DNA of 64,000 nucleotides from Alphaproteobacteria bacterium. GTDB taxonomy: Bacteria > Myxococcota_A > UBA796 > GCA-2862545. The stretch covers positions 372,001-436,000 of the forward strand of contig JACKEQ010000004.1 of assembly GCA_020632885.1 (NCBI GenBank), written 5' to 3'. Below are positions 52,052 through 60,214 of this stretch, one piece after another (position 1 is the stretch's first letter; every line of letters starts with the position of its first letter). Made by a program: the position numbers and the translations under genes. The notes under the pieces are model-generated. The model saw only the letters and a list, made by a program, of their open reading frames with translations. It was not told where the DNA came from and ran no database searches.

Positions 52052-52678
52052 ATGATCGTGCTCTGGACAGCGCTCGGATGCGCACAGGGCCACCTCCGCT
52101 GGGAGGGCGGCGACGACGTCCTGCGCACGGCGCTCGTGCAGGAGACCACGGACGGCGGGCTCCCCCACCTCACCGTGGTCCTCTCCAACAGCACGTTCGC
52201 CTGCGACCTCCCGACGGACCCCGACCCGGTCGCCCAGACCCAGGCCCTCCTGGACCTCTCCACGGCGGCCTGCCGTGAGGGCGCAGAGCACGTGCTGATC
52301 GAGCTCTGGCGAGCGGACGGGCAGGACTGGCAGGGCGTGTACACGGGCGATCCCGAGGCGGGCCCGGCGCTCCTGGGTGCCGAGCGCACCCACCTCGCCG
52401 ACGCCAGCTGGTACGGCATCGACGAGGCGGCCCTCGCCAGCACGCGCGACTTCGTGCGCACCTACGGCGTCACGTTGAGCGGGACCCACCGGTTCGACCA
52501 CATCGGCGAGGGCGGCGAGGTGGAGCTGCTCGACGGCGAGGGCACCCGCGGCCGCTTCGACTTCCCCGACGCCAGCCTGTCCGGCCGCTTCCAGGCCGAG
52601 CGCTGCGAGCCGGGTGCGTCCCTGTTCGCCCTGCTCGCCAACAGCCCGGTGGCCGCCTGCCCCGTGGTGGGCACGTGA
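52052..52678 (+). CDS. lipoprotein heading the ABC-transporter operon
   Basis: This 208-aa lipoprotein has the short signal MIVLWTALGC (Cys at residue 10). The mature part is a compact domain with at least four further cysteines (TFACDLP, TAACREG, AERCEPG, VAACPVVG), probably disulfide-linked outside the cytoplasm. I recognise no family. An ATG 12 codons upstream (52016) would add MVPVYSKKDRDG, giving a more usual charged n-region; AAAGGA lies near 52036, so I prefer 52052 but the longer form is possible. Its stop overlaps the ATPase GTG start (GTGA), pointing to a shared function. Confidence 0.7.
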   Translation: MIVLWTALGCAQGHLRWEGGDDVLRTALVQETTDGGLPHLTVVLSNSTFACDLPTDPDPVAQTQALLDLSTAACREGAEHVLIELWRADGQDWQGVYTGDPEAGPALLGAERTHLADASWYGIDEAALASTRDFVRTYGVTLSGTHRFDHIGEGGEVELLDGEGTRGRFDFPDASLSGRFQAERCEPGASLFALLANSPVAACPVVGT

Positions 52679-53265
52679 GGATCGAGCTGCGGGCGGCCTC
52701 CCGCCGCTTCGGCCCCCACACCGCGCTCCATGGCATCGATGCGGCCCTGACGTCCGGATCGGCGACCCTGCTCCTGGGAGCCAACGGCTCGGGGAAGTCC
52801 ACGCTGCTCGGGCTCGTCGCGGGGCTGCTGCGCCCGACGTCCGGCGAGGTGTGGCTCGATGGCCGGTCGGCACGCGATCCCTCCGCGCGCACGGGCCTCG
52901 GCGCTGTGCTCGGTGCCGCGCTGCCCCCGAGGCGCACGGCGACCCAGCTCCTGCTCGCGTCCGGCGGGGTGGCGCGCTGGGGCGAGGTGGGCGTCGACGG
53001 GCTGACCGAACGGCCCACGGGCACGCTCTCCGCGGGCCAGCGCCTCCGGGTCGCGCTGGGCCTGGCGCTCGCGACGGGTGCGCGAGCCCTCGTGCTGGAC
53101 GAGCCGCTGGCCGCGCTGGACGCACCGGGCATCGAGGCCGTCGTGGGTGCGGTGCGGTCCGCGCGCGACCGCGGGTGCACGGTGGTGGTCGCGACCCACC
53201 ATCCGGACCGATGGGCCCCGCTCGGCGCGGACGCGCTCACGCTGGACGCGGGTCGCCTGGCATGA
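52675..53265 (+). CDS. compact ABC transporter ATPase (CcmA-like signature)
   Basis: This 196-aa ATPase carries Walker A GANGSGKST (35-43), signature TLSAGQRLRVAL (about 118-129), Walker B RALVLDEPLAALD (about 138-150) and switch ATHHP. The LSAGQ form and small size resemble CcmA, the ATPase of the cytochrome c heme-handling transporter, but no other ccm genes are near, so that name is not used. The GTG start overlaps the lipoprotein stop and its stop overlaps the permease start (ATGA), so it almost certainly powers the next protein. The substrate is unknown. Confidence 0.85.
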   Translation: MRIELRAASRRFGPHTALHGIDAALTSGSATLLLGANGSGKSTLLGLVAGLLRPTSGEVWLDGRSARDPSARTGLGAVLGAALPPRRTATQLLLASGGVARWGEVGVDGLTERPTGTLSAGQRLRVALGLALATGARALVLDEPLAALDAPGIEAVVGAVRSARDRGCTVVVATHHPDRWAPLGADALTLDAGRLA

Positions 53266-53987
53266 CGGGTCGGCTGCGCCTCGCGTTCCTCGACGCCCTC
53301 GACGAGCGCGTCCTCCCCCTGCTCGCGGGTGCCGTCGGGGTGCTCCTCGCGGGCCAGTGGTTCGCGGGGGCCACCAGCATGGGCGCGCCGGCACGGGGCT
53401 CCCTGGACTTCGCGCTCTGGTGGGCGTGGCTCGCCAGCGGCGCCATGGCGCTCGTGCTCGGCAGCCGGGCCCTCGCCCTCCCCCTCGACGACGGGTCGGC
53501 ACGGTTCCTCCTCTCCGGTCCGCTCCATCCGGGACGTTGGGGGCTCGAGCGGCTCGCCGCCACCGCGGTCGTCGCCGTCGGGTTCGCCGGCGTGCTCGCC
53601 CTCGCGGTGTCCCTCTTCGTCGCACCCGTCCCGCCCGTGGCCTGGAGCGTCTTCCTGGTCGCCGAGGTCGTGATGCTCGTGGCGTTCGCGGGTCTCACCG
53701 GCGTGCTGCTGCGCCCCCTGCCCGCCCTCGCCCTCGGTGGTGCGGTGTGGTGGATCGGTCACCTCGCGGGGCCCTGGGCCACCGTCATGACGGACGCCGG
53801 CTACCCGGGTCTGGCCCGCGTGCTCCCCTTCCTGCCCGACCTCGACACGCTCGACGCTCACGCGGCCACCCTGGCCGGCCAGCCCGTGCCCGCCGCACGG
53901 TTGGGGCTCGGGATCGCATGGGCCCTCGCGTGGACGGCCGCCTCGGCAGGGGCCACGGTCTCCCTCCTCTCCGCCCGGGACCTCTGA
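53262..53987 (+). CDS. ABC transporter permease
   Basis: This 241-aa protein has six hydrophobic helices (for example LLAGAVGVLLAGQWF, WWAWLASGAMALVLGSRALA, AVVAVGFAGVLALAVSLFV, LVAEVVMLVAFAGLTGVLL) and a cytoplasmic loop ALPLDDGSARFLLSGPLHPG, similar to the 'D.e.Gt...lL..P..r' coupling loop of ABC-2 exporters. It is the partner of the ATPase just upstream (4-nt overlap). The lipoprotein upstream may be its periplasmic partner. The stop overlaps the next start (TGATG). Confidence 0.8.
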   Translation: MTGRLRLAFLDALDERVLPLLAGAVGVLLAGQWFAGATSMGAPARGSLDFALWWAWLASGAMALVLGSRALALPLDDGSARFLLSGPLHPGRWGLERLAATAVVAVGFAGVLALAVSLFVAPVPPVAWSVFLVAEVVMLVAFAGLTGVLLRPLPALALGGAVWWIGHLAGPWATVMTDAGYPGLARVLPFLPDLDTLDAHAATLAGQPVPAARLGLGIAWALAWTAASAGATVSLLSARDL

Positions 53988-55033
53988 TGCAGCCCGTCCG
54001 CATGGTCGACCTCCAGGGTCGCCACCTCCAGGCCGCCGACGCGACCGAGGCGCTGATCCTCGACGTCCTGCGCTCGGGTCGCTGGGTCGGCGGGCCGGTG
54101 GTCGAAGAGGCCGAGCGGGCCGCGACGGAGGTCTTCGGGCGCCGGCATGCGGTCGGGGTCGCTTCGGGCACGGACGCGCTGGCCCTGGCGCTGCAGGTCG
54201 TCGGCATCGGCCCCGGCGCGCGGGTGGCGGTCCCGGCCCTGACCTTCTTCGCCACCGCGGGAGCCGTGTGCGCGATCGGGGCCGTGCCCGTCCTCGTGGA
54301 CGTCGACGAGCGCTGCCTGCTCGACGCCGCCGCTCTGGGTGCCATCCCCCGGCCCGACGCCGTCGTCCCGGTGCACCTGTTCGGGAACGCCTGCCACGCG
54401 CGGCTCCCCGGGGTCCCGACCGTGGACGACGCCGCACAGGCGGCCGGGTGCCCGACCCCAGGGGGTGCGGTCACCGCCACCAGCACGTACCCGACCAAGG
54501 TCTGGAGCGGTGCGGGCGACGGGGGCTTCGTGCTCTCGGACGACGCGGAGCTCGCCCGGAGGGCGCGGCACCTCGGCAACCACGGGCTGGCCGGCGAGCA
54601 CGTGCACACCTCCGCGTCCGGGCACGTGGGACGGAACAGCCGCCTGGACCCCGTGAGTGCGGCCATGCTGCTCGGTCAGCGCACCACACTGGCGGCGCGG
54701 GCGGACCGTCGGCGCGCGATCGCGGCCCGCTACGACGCCGGGCTTCCGGCCGGCATGGTCGCCCTCGAGCGGGACCCCGGGAACACGGCGCCGGTCTACT
54801 GCCTCCTGACCCCCGAACGGGACGCCGTCCGCGAGCGTCTGGCCCGAGCGGGCGTGGAGTCCGCCGTGTACTACCCGCGGCCCCTGCACGCGCAACAGGC
54901 CCTCGAGGGGCGGGCAGAGGTGCACGCCACCCCCATGGCCGACCGGCTGTCCGGCGAGCTCCTGGCGCTGCCGGTGCACGCGGGTGTCGACGACCGTGCC
55001 GTGGAGCGCGTGCTCGGGGCCCTGCAGTGGTAG
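53987..55033 (+). CDS. DegT/DnrJ/EryC1/StrS-family sugar aminotransferase
   Basis: This 348-aa PLP enzyme follows the DegT family: MVDLQGRHLQ, GGPVVEEAERAATEVFGRRH, AVGVASGTDALALALQ, AVPALTFFATAGAV and VPVHLFGNACHARLP; the PLP lysine is in STYPTKVWSGAGDGGFVL (about residue 168), and VSAAMLLGQ follows. Such enzymes put an amino group on keto-sugars used in O-antigen, capsule and glycosylated-metabolite synthesis. No other sugar-nucleotide genes are next to it, so it may serve a pathway elsewhere. Start and stop overlap both neighbours, which fixes the ends. A GT87-like glycosyltransferase lies 11 kb away. Confidence 0.9.
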   Translation: MQPVRMVDLQGRHLQAADATEALILDVLRSGRWVGGPVVEEAERAATEVFGRRHAVGVASGTDALALALQVVGIGPGARVAVPALTFFATAGAVCAIGAVPVLVDVDERCLLDAAALGAIPRPDAVVPVHLFGNACHARLPGVPTVDDAAQAAGCPTPGGAVTATSTYPTKVWSGAGDGGFVLSDDAELARRARHLGNHGLAGEHVHTSASGHVGRNSRLDPVSAAMLLGQRTTLAARADRRRAIAARYDAGLPAGMVALERDPGNTAPVYCLLTPERDAVRERLARAGVESAVYYPRPLHAQQALEGRAEVHATPMADRLSGELLALPVHAGVDDRAVERVLGALQW

Positions 55034-55866
55034 CGCTCTACACCCTCTACCAGGGGGTGGCGTTCGTGTTCGGGCTGGTCATCGGGTCCTTCTGGAACGT
55101 CTGCATCGCGCGCTGGCCCGAGGACAGGAGCGTGGTGGCGCCCCGTTCCGCGTGTCCTGCCTGCGGCACGCCCATCGCCGCGTGGGACAACGTGCCTGTC
55201 CTGTCCTGGCTCGTGCTGGGCGGGCGGTGTCGGGCCTGCGGCGCTCCGATCGCGCCGACCTACCCGCTGGTCGAGCTGCTCGGGGGGCTCCTGGCCTTCC
55301 TGGCGTGGCGTCGCTTCGTGCCCACCCCGGCGGACCTCGACGTCGCGCACGTCGCCGCGGCGCTCGTGTACTTCGTGTTCGTCTCCGCGCTGGTCGTCGG
55401 GGCGTTCATCGACATCCGCCACCGCATCCTCCCGGACCAGGTCACCCTCGCGATGGTTCCCGTGGGCCTCGCTGCCGGCGTGTTGCTGCCGGCCCTCGGC
55501 TACGTCGGCTGGCTCGACATCGGCTGGCGCGGAGCGGCTCTCGGAGCCCTGCTGGGTGGGGGCTTCTTCGGGAGCGCGGCGCTGCTCGGCCGCGTGTTCA
55601 CCGGGGTCGAGGCGCTCGGTTGGGGGGACGTCCGCCTGGTCACGGCCATCGGTGCCTTCCTCGGTCCGCCCGGCGTGATGGTGGTGACGTTCTGGGGGAC
55701 GTTCGTGCAGGCCTTCCTGGGCATCGTGGCCACCATCGTCGCCCAGCGTCGCGTCTACCTGCCCTTCGGCCCCACCCTCGCGGCCGGCGCCCTCGCCTAC
55801 GTCTACTACGGGGACGTGCTGGTCGCGGCCTGGCTGCCCATGTTCGCGCGGGCCTGGACCCCCTGA
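55027..55866 (+). CDS. type IV prepilin peptidase/N-methylase (PilD-like)
   Basis: This 279-aa membrane protein has all PilD/A24 features: GLVIGSFWNVCIARWP at the N-terminus, two CxxC pairs (CPACGTPI and CRACGAPI, about 40-70) that bind zinc, and the two catalytic aspartates in GAFIDIRHRILPDQVTL (about 125-141) and GWGDVRLVTAIGAFLG (about 200-215; GDVRL replaces the usual GxGDxKL). It cleaves and N-methylates type IV prepilins and pseudopilins at the inner membrane. About seven to eight helices are visible. The GTG start overlaps the DegT stop by seven bases. No pilin genes lie nearby, so it serves a distant machine. Confidence 0.9.
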   Translation: MVALYTLYQGVAFVFGLVIGSFWNVCIARWPEDRSVVAPRSACPACGTPIAAWDNVPVLSWLVLGGRCRACGAPIAPTYPLVELLGGLLAFLAWRRFVPTPADLDVAHVAAALVYFVFVSALVVGAFIDIRHRILPDQVTLAMVPVGLAAGVLLPALGYVGWLDIGWRGAALGALLGGGFFGSAALLGRVFTGVEALGWGDVRLVTAIGAFLGPPGVMVVTFWGTFVQAFLGIVATIVAQRRVYLPFGPTLAAGALAYVYYGDVLVAAWLPMFARAWTP

Positions 55867-55883
55867 CGCGGATACCGGGCGCC

Positions 55884-56462
55884 ATGCAGCACGACCCCTG
55901 GCAGCTCTTCTCCGCGTGGCTCGACGCGGCCACGGCCACCGAGCCGCGCGTCCCCGAGGCCATGCAGATCGCCACGATCGGGACCGACGGCATGCCGAGC
56001 CTGCGCACGGTGCTCCTCAAGGACCACGATCCGCGCGGCCTGACCTTCTACACGAACCTGGGAAGCCAGAAGGCCCGCGAGCTCCAGGCCACCCCGCGGG
56101 CGGCCTTCCTGCTCCACTACAAGGGGCTCGAGCGCCAGGTGCGAGGCGAGGGCACCGTGACGCCGGTGGCCGACGAGGAGGCGGACGCCTACTGGGCCAC
56201 GCGGCCACGCGGCTCCCAGGTGGGCGCCTGGGCGAGCCGGCAGAGCACGGAGATCGCGGGTCGCGACGAGCTGCTCGCGGCCGTCGCGGAGATGGAGGCG
56301 CGCTTCGCGGGCGTGCCGGTGCCGCGGCCCCCCTTCTGGTCCGGGTTCCGCATCGCGCCCACCCGCATCGAGTTCTGGCAGGGTCACGCCGACCGCCTGC
56401 ACGACCGGCAGGTGTTCACGCGCGAGGGCGGGGGCTGGAGGCGCACCCTCCTGGCCCCCTGA
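55884..56462 (+). CDS. pdxH: pyridoxamine 5'-phosphate oxidase
   Basis: This 192-aa protein makes pyridoxal phosphate from PNP or PMP using FMN. Family blocks are MQIATIGTDGMPSLRTVLLK, DPRGLTFYTNLGSQKARELQ, LHYKGLERQVRGEG, RPRGSQVGAWASRQSTEI and the C-terminal FWQGHADRLHDRQVF (FMN/substrate contact). It is slightly shorter than E. coli PdxH (218 aa) but complete. It follows the prepilin peptidase by 17 nt in the same direction, so it may be read from the same transcript. GATACC 7 nt before the ATG could be a weak promoter of its own. The PLP made is used by the DegT enzyme two genes upstream, though that is not specific. Confidence 0.95.
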   Translation: MQHDPWQLFSAWLDAATATEPRVPEAMQIATIGTDGMPSLRTVLLKDHDPRGLTFYTNLGSQKARELQATPRAAFLLHYKGLERQVRGEGTVTPVADEEADAYWATRPRGSQVGAWASRQSTEIAGRDELLAAVAEMEARFAGVPVPRPPFWSGFRIAPTRIEFWQGHADRLHDRQVFTREGGGWRRTLLAP

Positions 56463-56467
56463 GCGCC

Positions 56468-57286
56468 CTACTGGAGCGCCTGGAGCTCGTCGTAGCCGGG
56501 CATCTGGGAGAGGTCGGGCACCACCACGATCTCGATGCGGCGGTTGAGCGACTTGTTCTCCTTGGAGTCGTTGGGCGCCACGGGGCGGAACTCGCCGAAG
56601 CTCGCTCCCGAGATCCGCTCGGGCGGCATGCCGTTGTCGAGCATGTGCTGCACGACGTTGAGCGCACGCCGGCTCGCCAGGTACCAGTTGCTCGGGAACT
56701 GGGCCGTGCGGATCGGGTCGTCGTCGGTGTGGCCCTCCACCTGGAACTCGCGGTCCGGGATGCTGGAGAGGATGTTCGCGACCTCGGTGAGCGCGGCCTT
56801 GCCGTCCTTCGAGAGATCCGCGGAGCCCGACGCGAAGAGCACGTCGGTGGCCATGGCCACGAGCATCCGGCCGTCCTTGATCTTCACCTCGAGGGTGCCG
56901 GCGTCGATGAGCGTGCGGAACCGCTCGATCAGGTCGCGGAACTCCTTGAGGCGCGCGTCGGCCGCGGCCTTGCGGCGCTCCAGCTCCTCGAGGGCGGACC
57001 GCATGTCGGAGACCTCCGCGGCCATGGCGCCACGGTCCTTGAGCATCGCGGCGTTCTTCGCGCGCAGGTCGGCGAGCGCGGCCTCCTTGGACTCGATGGC
57101 ACCCTCGAGCCGCTTCACGTCGGCCTTCAGCCCGGCCACCTCACCCTGGAGGGCCCCGATGGTGGCGTCGCGCTCGGCGATCTCCGCGGCGTGCGCCGTG
57201 TTGGCGGCCGAGAGCTGGCTCTCGAGGGCGAGATAGTCCTTCTTGGGCACACAACCGGAGAGGACGAGGAGGCTTGCGAGGTACAC
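56468..57286 (-). CDS. OmpA/MotB-type lipoprotein with coiled coil
   Basis: This 272-aa lipoprotein (MYLASLLVLSGC, Cys at residue 12) has a long coiled coil (about 20-125; AAEIAERDATIGALQGEVAG, LADLRAKNAAMLKDRGAMAA) and a C-terminal OmpA domain with LFASGSADLSKDGKAALTEV, FQVEGHTDDDPI, FPSNWYLASRRALNVVQHML and NKSLNRRIEIVV. The FPSNWxLSxxRA motif is the MotB/OmpA peptidoglycan-binding type. It would tether the outer membrane or a complex to the cell wall. The GTG at 57286 has AGGTGA upstream and puts the lipobox at the N-terminus. It converges on pdxH and is divergent from the Gre-like gene (39 nt). Confidence 0.9.
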   Translation of the reverse strand: MYLASLLVLSGCVPKKDYLALESQLSAANTAHAAEIAERDATIGALQGEVAGLKADVKRLEGAIESKEAALADLRAKNAAMLKDRGAMAAEVSDMRSALEELERRKAAADARLKEFRDLIERFRTLIDAGTLEVKIKDGRMLVAMATDVLFASGSADLSKDGKAALTEVANILSSIPDREFQVEGHTDDDPIRTAQFPSNWYLASRRALNVVQHMLDNGMPPERISGASFGEFRPVAPNDSKENKSLNRRIEIVVVPDLSQMPGYDELQALQ

Positions 57287-57312
57287 GGGCTCACCTGGTG
57301 CGGGGTTCGGGG

Positions 57313-57318
57313 CATACT
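57313..57318 (+). promoter_or_regulatory. -10-like box, likely leaderless start of the Gre-like gene
   Basis: CATACT (four of six consensus bases) stands 7 nt before the ATG at 57326 and no Shine-Dalgarno separates them. The geometry is the same as at 33010 and 57812. No -35 is evident in the GC-rich sequence 17 nt upstream. Confidence 0.4.
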
Positions 57319-57325
57319 GCGCGAC

Positions 57326-57805
57326 ATGGACGTCCACGACAAGGGCAGGATCCTGATCGCCTTCCGCACCTCCCTGCAGGCGCGCCTCGAAGCGAACGCC
57401 ACGATGACCGCGTTGGCCCGTGACGAGGCGACCTCCGAGGAGTCGCGGGCCGAGAACAAGTACGACACGAGGGCGCTCGAAGCGTCGTACATGGCGGCGG
57501 GACAGGGAGAGCGCCTCGAGAGCCTGAGGGCGCTCGTGGCCTGGCTGGAGGGCGTGGTGGTCGAGCCGCACAGGGCCGTCGGGCCCGCCACGCTCGTGCG
57601 CGCCGTGAGCGATGCGGGCGTCGAGCGCACGCTGTTCCTGGCCCCGCAGGGTGGCGAGCGGATCGAGCTGGACGGCGAGGAGGTCGAGCTGCTCGGGCTC
57701 GGATCGCCCCTGGGCCGCGCGCTCGCCGGGATGGAAGCAGACGACGAGGTGGAGGTGGACACGCCAGGTGGCGTGGCACGGTGGGCCCTCGACGAGGTCG
57801 TGTAG
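57326..57805 (+). CDS. GreA/GreB-like C-terminal domain protein
   Basis: This 159-aa protein has a helical N-terminus with RLEANATMTALARDEATSEE and SRAENKYDTRALEASYMAAG (about 22-60), then a Gre-type FKBP-like beta domain (RTLFLAPQGGERIELDGEEV; SPLGRALAGMEADDEVEVDT). The 'ATSEESRAENKYDTRALEASY.A.GQ' region is typical of a proteobacterial GreA/B-related subfamily that is not a true transcript-cleavage factor, because the acidic coiled-coil tip is not preserved in the usual form. It may bind RNA polymerase. It has no signal peptide. A leaderless promoter at 57313 is likely. Confidence 0.75.
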   Translation: MDVHDKGRILIAFRTSLQARLEANATMTALARDEATSEESRAENKYDTRALEASYMAAGQGERLESLRALVAWLEGVVVEPHRAVGPATLVRAVSDAGVERTLFLAPQGGERIELDGEEVELLGLGSPLGRALAGMEADDEVEVDTPGGVARWALDEVV

Positions 57806-57811
57806 GTCGTG

Positions 57812-57817
57812 TAGACT
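57812..57817 (+). promoter_or_regulatory. -10-like box, likely leaderless start of the repeat-protein gene
   Basis: TAGACT lies 7 nt before the GTG at 57825 and overlaps the end of the upstream gene. TCGACG at 57789-57794 is 17 nt upstream and matches TTGACA at four of six positions, making this the best-formed promoter of the leaderless group. Confidence 0.45.
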
Positions 57818-57824
57818 GGTATCC

Positions 57825-59033
57825 GTGTTCTGTTCGCGACCGGCTCTGCTCTGCCTGCTCGCCCTCCTCTTCGTACCGGGTCTGGCGTCTGCCCAGACGC
57901 GCGCCACGATGAAGCGGGCCGAGAAAGCGCTCGAGAACCCTGCCGAGGTGGAGCGCCTCCGGGAAGTGCTCCAGTCTCTCTCCAACGAGCTGCGCGCCGA
58001 TCCCGACAGCGCCAGCGCCGAGGGTTGGTGGCTCCGCGGCGACGCCGCCGCGGCGCTGGTGAAGACCGCCGACAAGCCCATCACCACGGCGTCTCTGGCC
58101 CTCGACTCCTACAACGAGGCCCTCAACCTGGCCCCTTCCGAGCGTCCGGACGCGAGGCGGCTCGAGGAGCTCGAGGAGGCCCTCACGCCCATCGCGCGCG
58201 ATCTCACGGCATCGGCGCGCGCCTACGAGGCTGCCGAGCAGCTCCTGATCGCCATGGAGGTGCGCCGCCGCCTCGCGTCGCTGGGCGGTCCGCCGGTGGA
58301 CGCCGTGGCCAACGCCCGTGTGCACGCGCTCGCCGTGGATGCCGCGCTCGCCACCGGGCGCACGAAGGAGGCCCGCAAGCTCTTCATGGACCTCGAGGCC
58401 CAGGGGGGGTTCATGGAGCCTCCCGCCCTCGACATCTCGCGGCGCATCGAGGAGGAGCAGGGTCCCCAGGCGGCCTTCCTCTTCCTCACCCAGCTCCTGG
58501 AGCGCCACGCCAACCGGCGGAAGCTCCTGATCCGGTACATCGACCTGTGCTCGGAGAACGCCTGGCTCGAGGAGGCCCATGTCGGGCTCGAGCGGGCGAT
58601 CCCCCACCTGGCCGACACGTACGACGACAACCTCTTCGTCGCGCGGAACCTCGAGCTCCTCCAGCGGCCAGAGGAGGCGGAAGCCCGGTACAAGCTGGCC
58701 CTCAAGCACGCACCCAAGGGCTTCGAGGCCAACCTCCGCTACGCGTCCCTGCTCGCCCAGATGGCCCAGGATCTCGTGAACGAGACCCTCCAGGCCGCCA
58801 CCGAAGCCGCGGAGGCCGAAGGAGACCCGCCGCCCACCGAGGTGGAGGAGCCTCCGATGGTGATCACCTACCGGCGCCGGGCGGTCGCAGCGCTGGAGCT
58901 GGCGCTGGAGAGCAACCCGCAGAACGCGACGGCGCTGTCGTTGGCCGCGGAGCTCTACCGGTCGCTGGAGGACGAGGCCTCGCTGGCGGACACCGAGCGC
59001 CGCCTCTCGGCGCTCGTCCAGTCCACCGACTGA
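57825..59033 (+). CDS. exported TPR-like repeat protein
   Basis: This 402-aa protein has a classic signal peptide (FCSRPALLCLLALLFVPGLASA) and then helical repeats: RATMKRAEKALENPAEVERL, ITTASLALDSYNEALNLAPS, RTKEARKLFMDLEAQGG, LLQRPEEAEARYKLALKHAP, AVAALELALESNPQNATALS. These are degenerate TPRs spread across the whole length, with an acidic Pro-rich insertion (EAEGDPPPTEVEEPP) near residue 340. It is probably a periplasmic scaffold; partner unknown. The GTG start fits the signal peptide, and no ribosome site is seen, in line with the -10 box 7 nt upstream. It follows the Gre-like gene by 19 nt. Confidence 0.8.
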   Translation: MFCSRPALLCLLALLFVPGLASAQTRATMKRAEKALENPAEVERLREVLQSLSNELRADPDSASAEGWWLRGDAAAALVKTADKPITTASLALDSYNEALNLAPSERPDARRLEELEEALTPIARDLTASARAYEAAEQLLIAMEVRRRLASLGGPPVDAVANARVHALAVDAALATGRTKEARKLFMDLEAQGGFMEPPALDISRRIEEEQGPQAAFLFLTQLLERHANRRKLLIRYIDLCSENAWLEEAHVGLERAIPHLADTYDDNLFVARNLELLQRPEEAEARYKLALKHAPKGFEANLRYASLLAQMAQDLVNETLQAATEAAEAEGDPPPTEVEEPPMVITYRRRAVAALELALESNPQNATALSLAAELYRSLEDEASLADTERRLSALVQSTD

Positions 59034-59035
59034 CC

Positions 59036-60214
59036 TCAGGCCCCGTAGGCGCGGATGCCTGCTGCGAGGATCTCGGCGGCCCGCTCGATGCGATCGCGCT
59101 CGAGCACGGCAGCGAGCCGGATCTGGCTGCGTCCCCGCGCGGGGTCCGCGTAGAACCCACCACCCGGCGCCACCACCACGCTCTCGCCATCGAGGCGGAA
59201 GTCCGTGATCAGGAAGCGGGCGAAGGCGTCCGCGTCGTCCACGGGCAGGTCGAGCATGCTGTAGAACGCGCCGGCGGGCCGGTTGGCGCGCACGCCGTCC
59301 ACCGCGGTGACCGCCTGCATCATCGCGTCCACCCGCTCGCGGTAGATGTGCCGGATGTGCTCGTAGTAGTCCTCGGGGAGGCCGAGAGCCGCGATGCCCA
59401 CGTGCTGGGCGAGGGGCTGGGGGCCCAGGCGCGACTGGCCCAGGCGCTCGACCTTCTCCATGAGCTCGCCGTTCTGGGAGATCAGGAAGCCCAGGCGGAT
59501 GCCGCAGGCCGAGTAGGTCTTGGAGAGACTGTCGATGATCACGACATGGTCGGGCGCGCCGAGCTCCAGGGCGGAGGTGGGCGGCGTGTCGAACCAGATG
59601 CGCCGGTAGACCTCGTCGGCGATGACGAAGAGGTCCTTCCGGGCCGCCCAGCGGATGATCCGCTCGAGCTCGTCGCGACCGTAGACGGCCCCGGTGGGGT
59701 TGCCCGGGTTGCTGAAGAGGATGGCCCGGGTGCGCTCGTTGACGAGACCGTCGAGCACGTCGTCGGACGGGATCGCGAAGCCGTCCTCGAGCCGCGTGGC
59801 GATGGGCCGGATGGTGACGCCCACCACGGTCCCGAAGCCGTTGTAGTTCGTGTAGTAGGGCTCCGGGACGAGGATCTCGTCACCAGGGTCGCACATGGCC
59901 GCGAACGCGAAGAGCAGGGCTTCACTCCCACCCGTCGTGACCGCGACGTGCTCGCGCTGCAGCGAAGCGCCCCACCGGCTGTGGTAGGCGGCTGCTGCAT
60001 CGCGGCACGCAGGAAGGCCGCTCGCCGGCCCGTACGCCACGACCTCCGGCTGGAAGGCGCGGATGGCCTCCAGCAGCGGACCGGGCGTGGGGACGTCCGG
60101 CTGGCCGATGTTGAGCCGATGGAAGCGGACCTCGGGAAACCGCATGGCGGTGAGGTCGAGCTTCCGGATCGGGCTCTCCTGGAGGGTGTGGGCGCGGGCG
60201 GAGAGAGTCGGCAT
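59036..60214 (-). CDS. class I/II PLP aminotransferase (AspC-like)
   Basis: This 392-aa PLP enzyme is a fold-type I aminotransferase: LNIGQPDVPTPGPLLEAIRA, YGPASGLPACRDAAAAYHSR, VTTGGSEALLFAFAAMCDPG, ILVPEPYYTNYNGFG, ILFSNPGNPTGAVYGRDELE, DEVYRRIWFD, the PLP lysine in DSLSKTYSACGIRLGF (about residue 238) and the substrate arginine in RSQIRLAAVLER. Family members convert aspartate, aromatic or other amino acids; the substrate cannot be set from sequence. The start overlaps the glutamine synthetase stop by one base (TGATG), so the pair is an operon joining ammonia assimilation to transamination, which hints at a glutamate-linked reaction. Confidence 0.9.
   Translation of the reverse strand: MPTLSARAHTLQESPIRKLDLTAMRFPEVRFHRLNIGQPDVPTPGPLLEAIRAFQPEVVAYGPASGLPACRDAAAAYHSRWGASLQREHVAVTTGGSEALLFAFAAMCDPGDEILVPEPYYTNYNGFGTVVGVTIRPIATRLEDGFAIPSDDVLDGLVNERTRAILFSNPGNPTGAVYGRDELERIIRWAARKDLFVIADEVYRRIWFDTPPTSALELGAPDHVVIIDSLSKTYSACGIRLGFLISQNGELMEKVERLGQSRLGPQPLAQHVGIAALGLPEDYYEHIRHIYRERVDAMMQAVTAVDGVRANRPAGAFYSMLDLPVDDADAFARFLITDFRLDGESVVVAPGGGFYADPARGRSQIRLAAVLERDRIERAAEILAAGIRAYGA

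Noticed and set aside
52675..53987. naming the ABC pair ccmA/ccmB
   Set aside because: The ATPase has a CcmA-like LSAGQ, but the permease does not read as CcmB and no other cytochrome c maturation genes are near.
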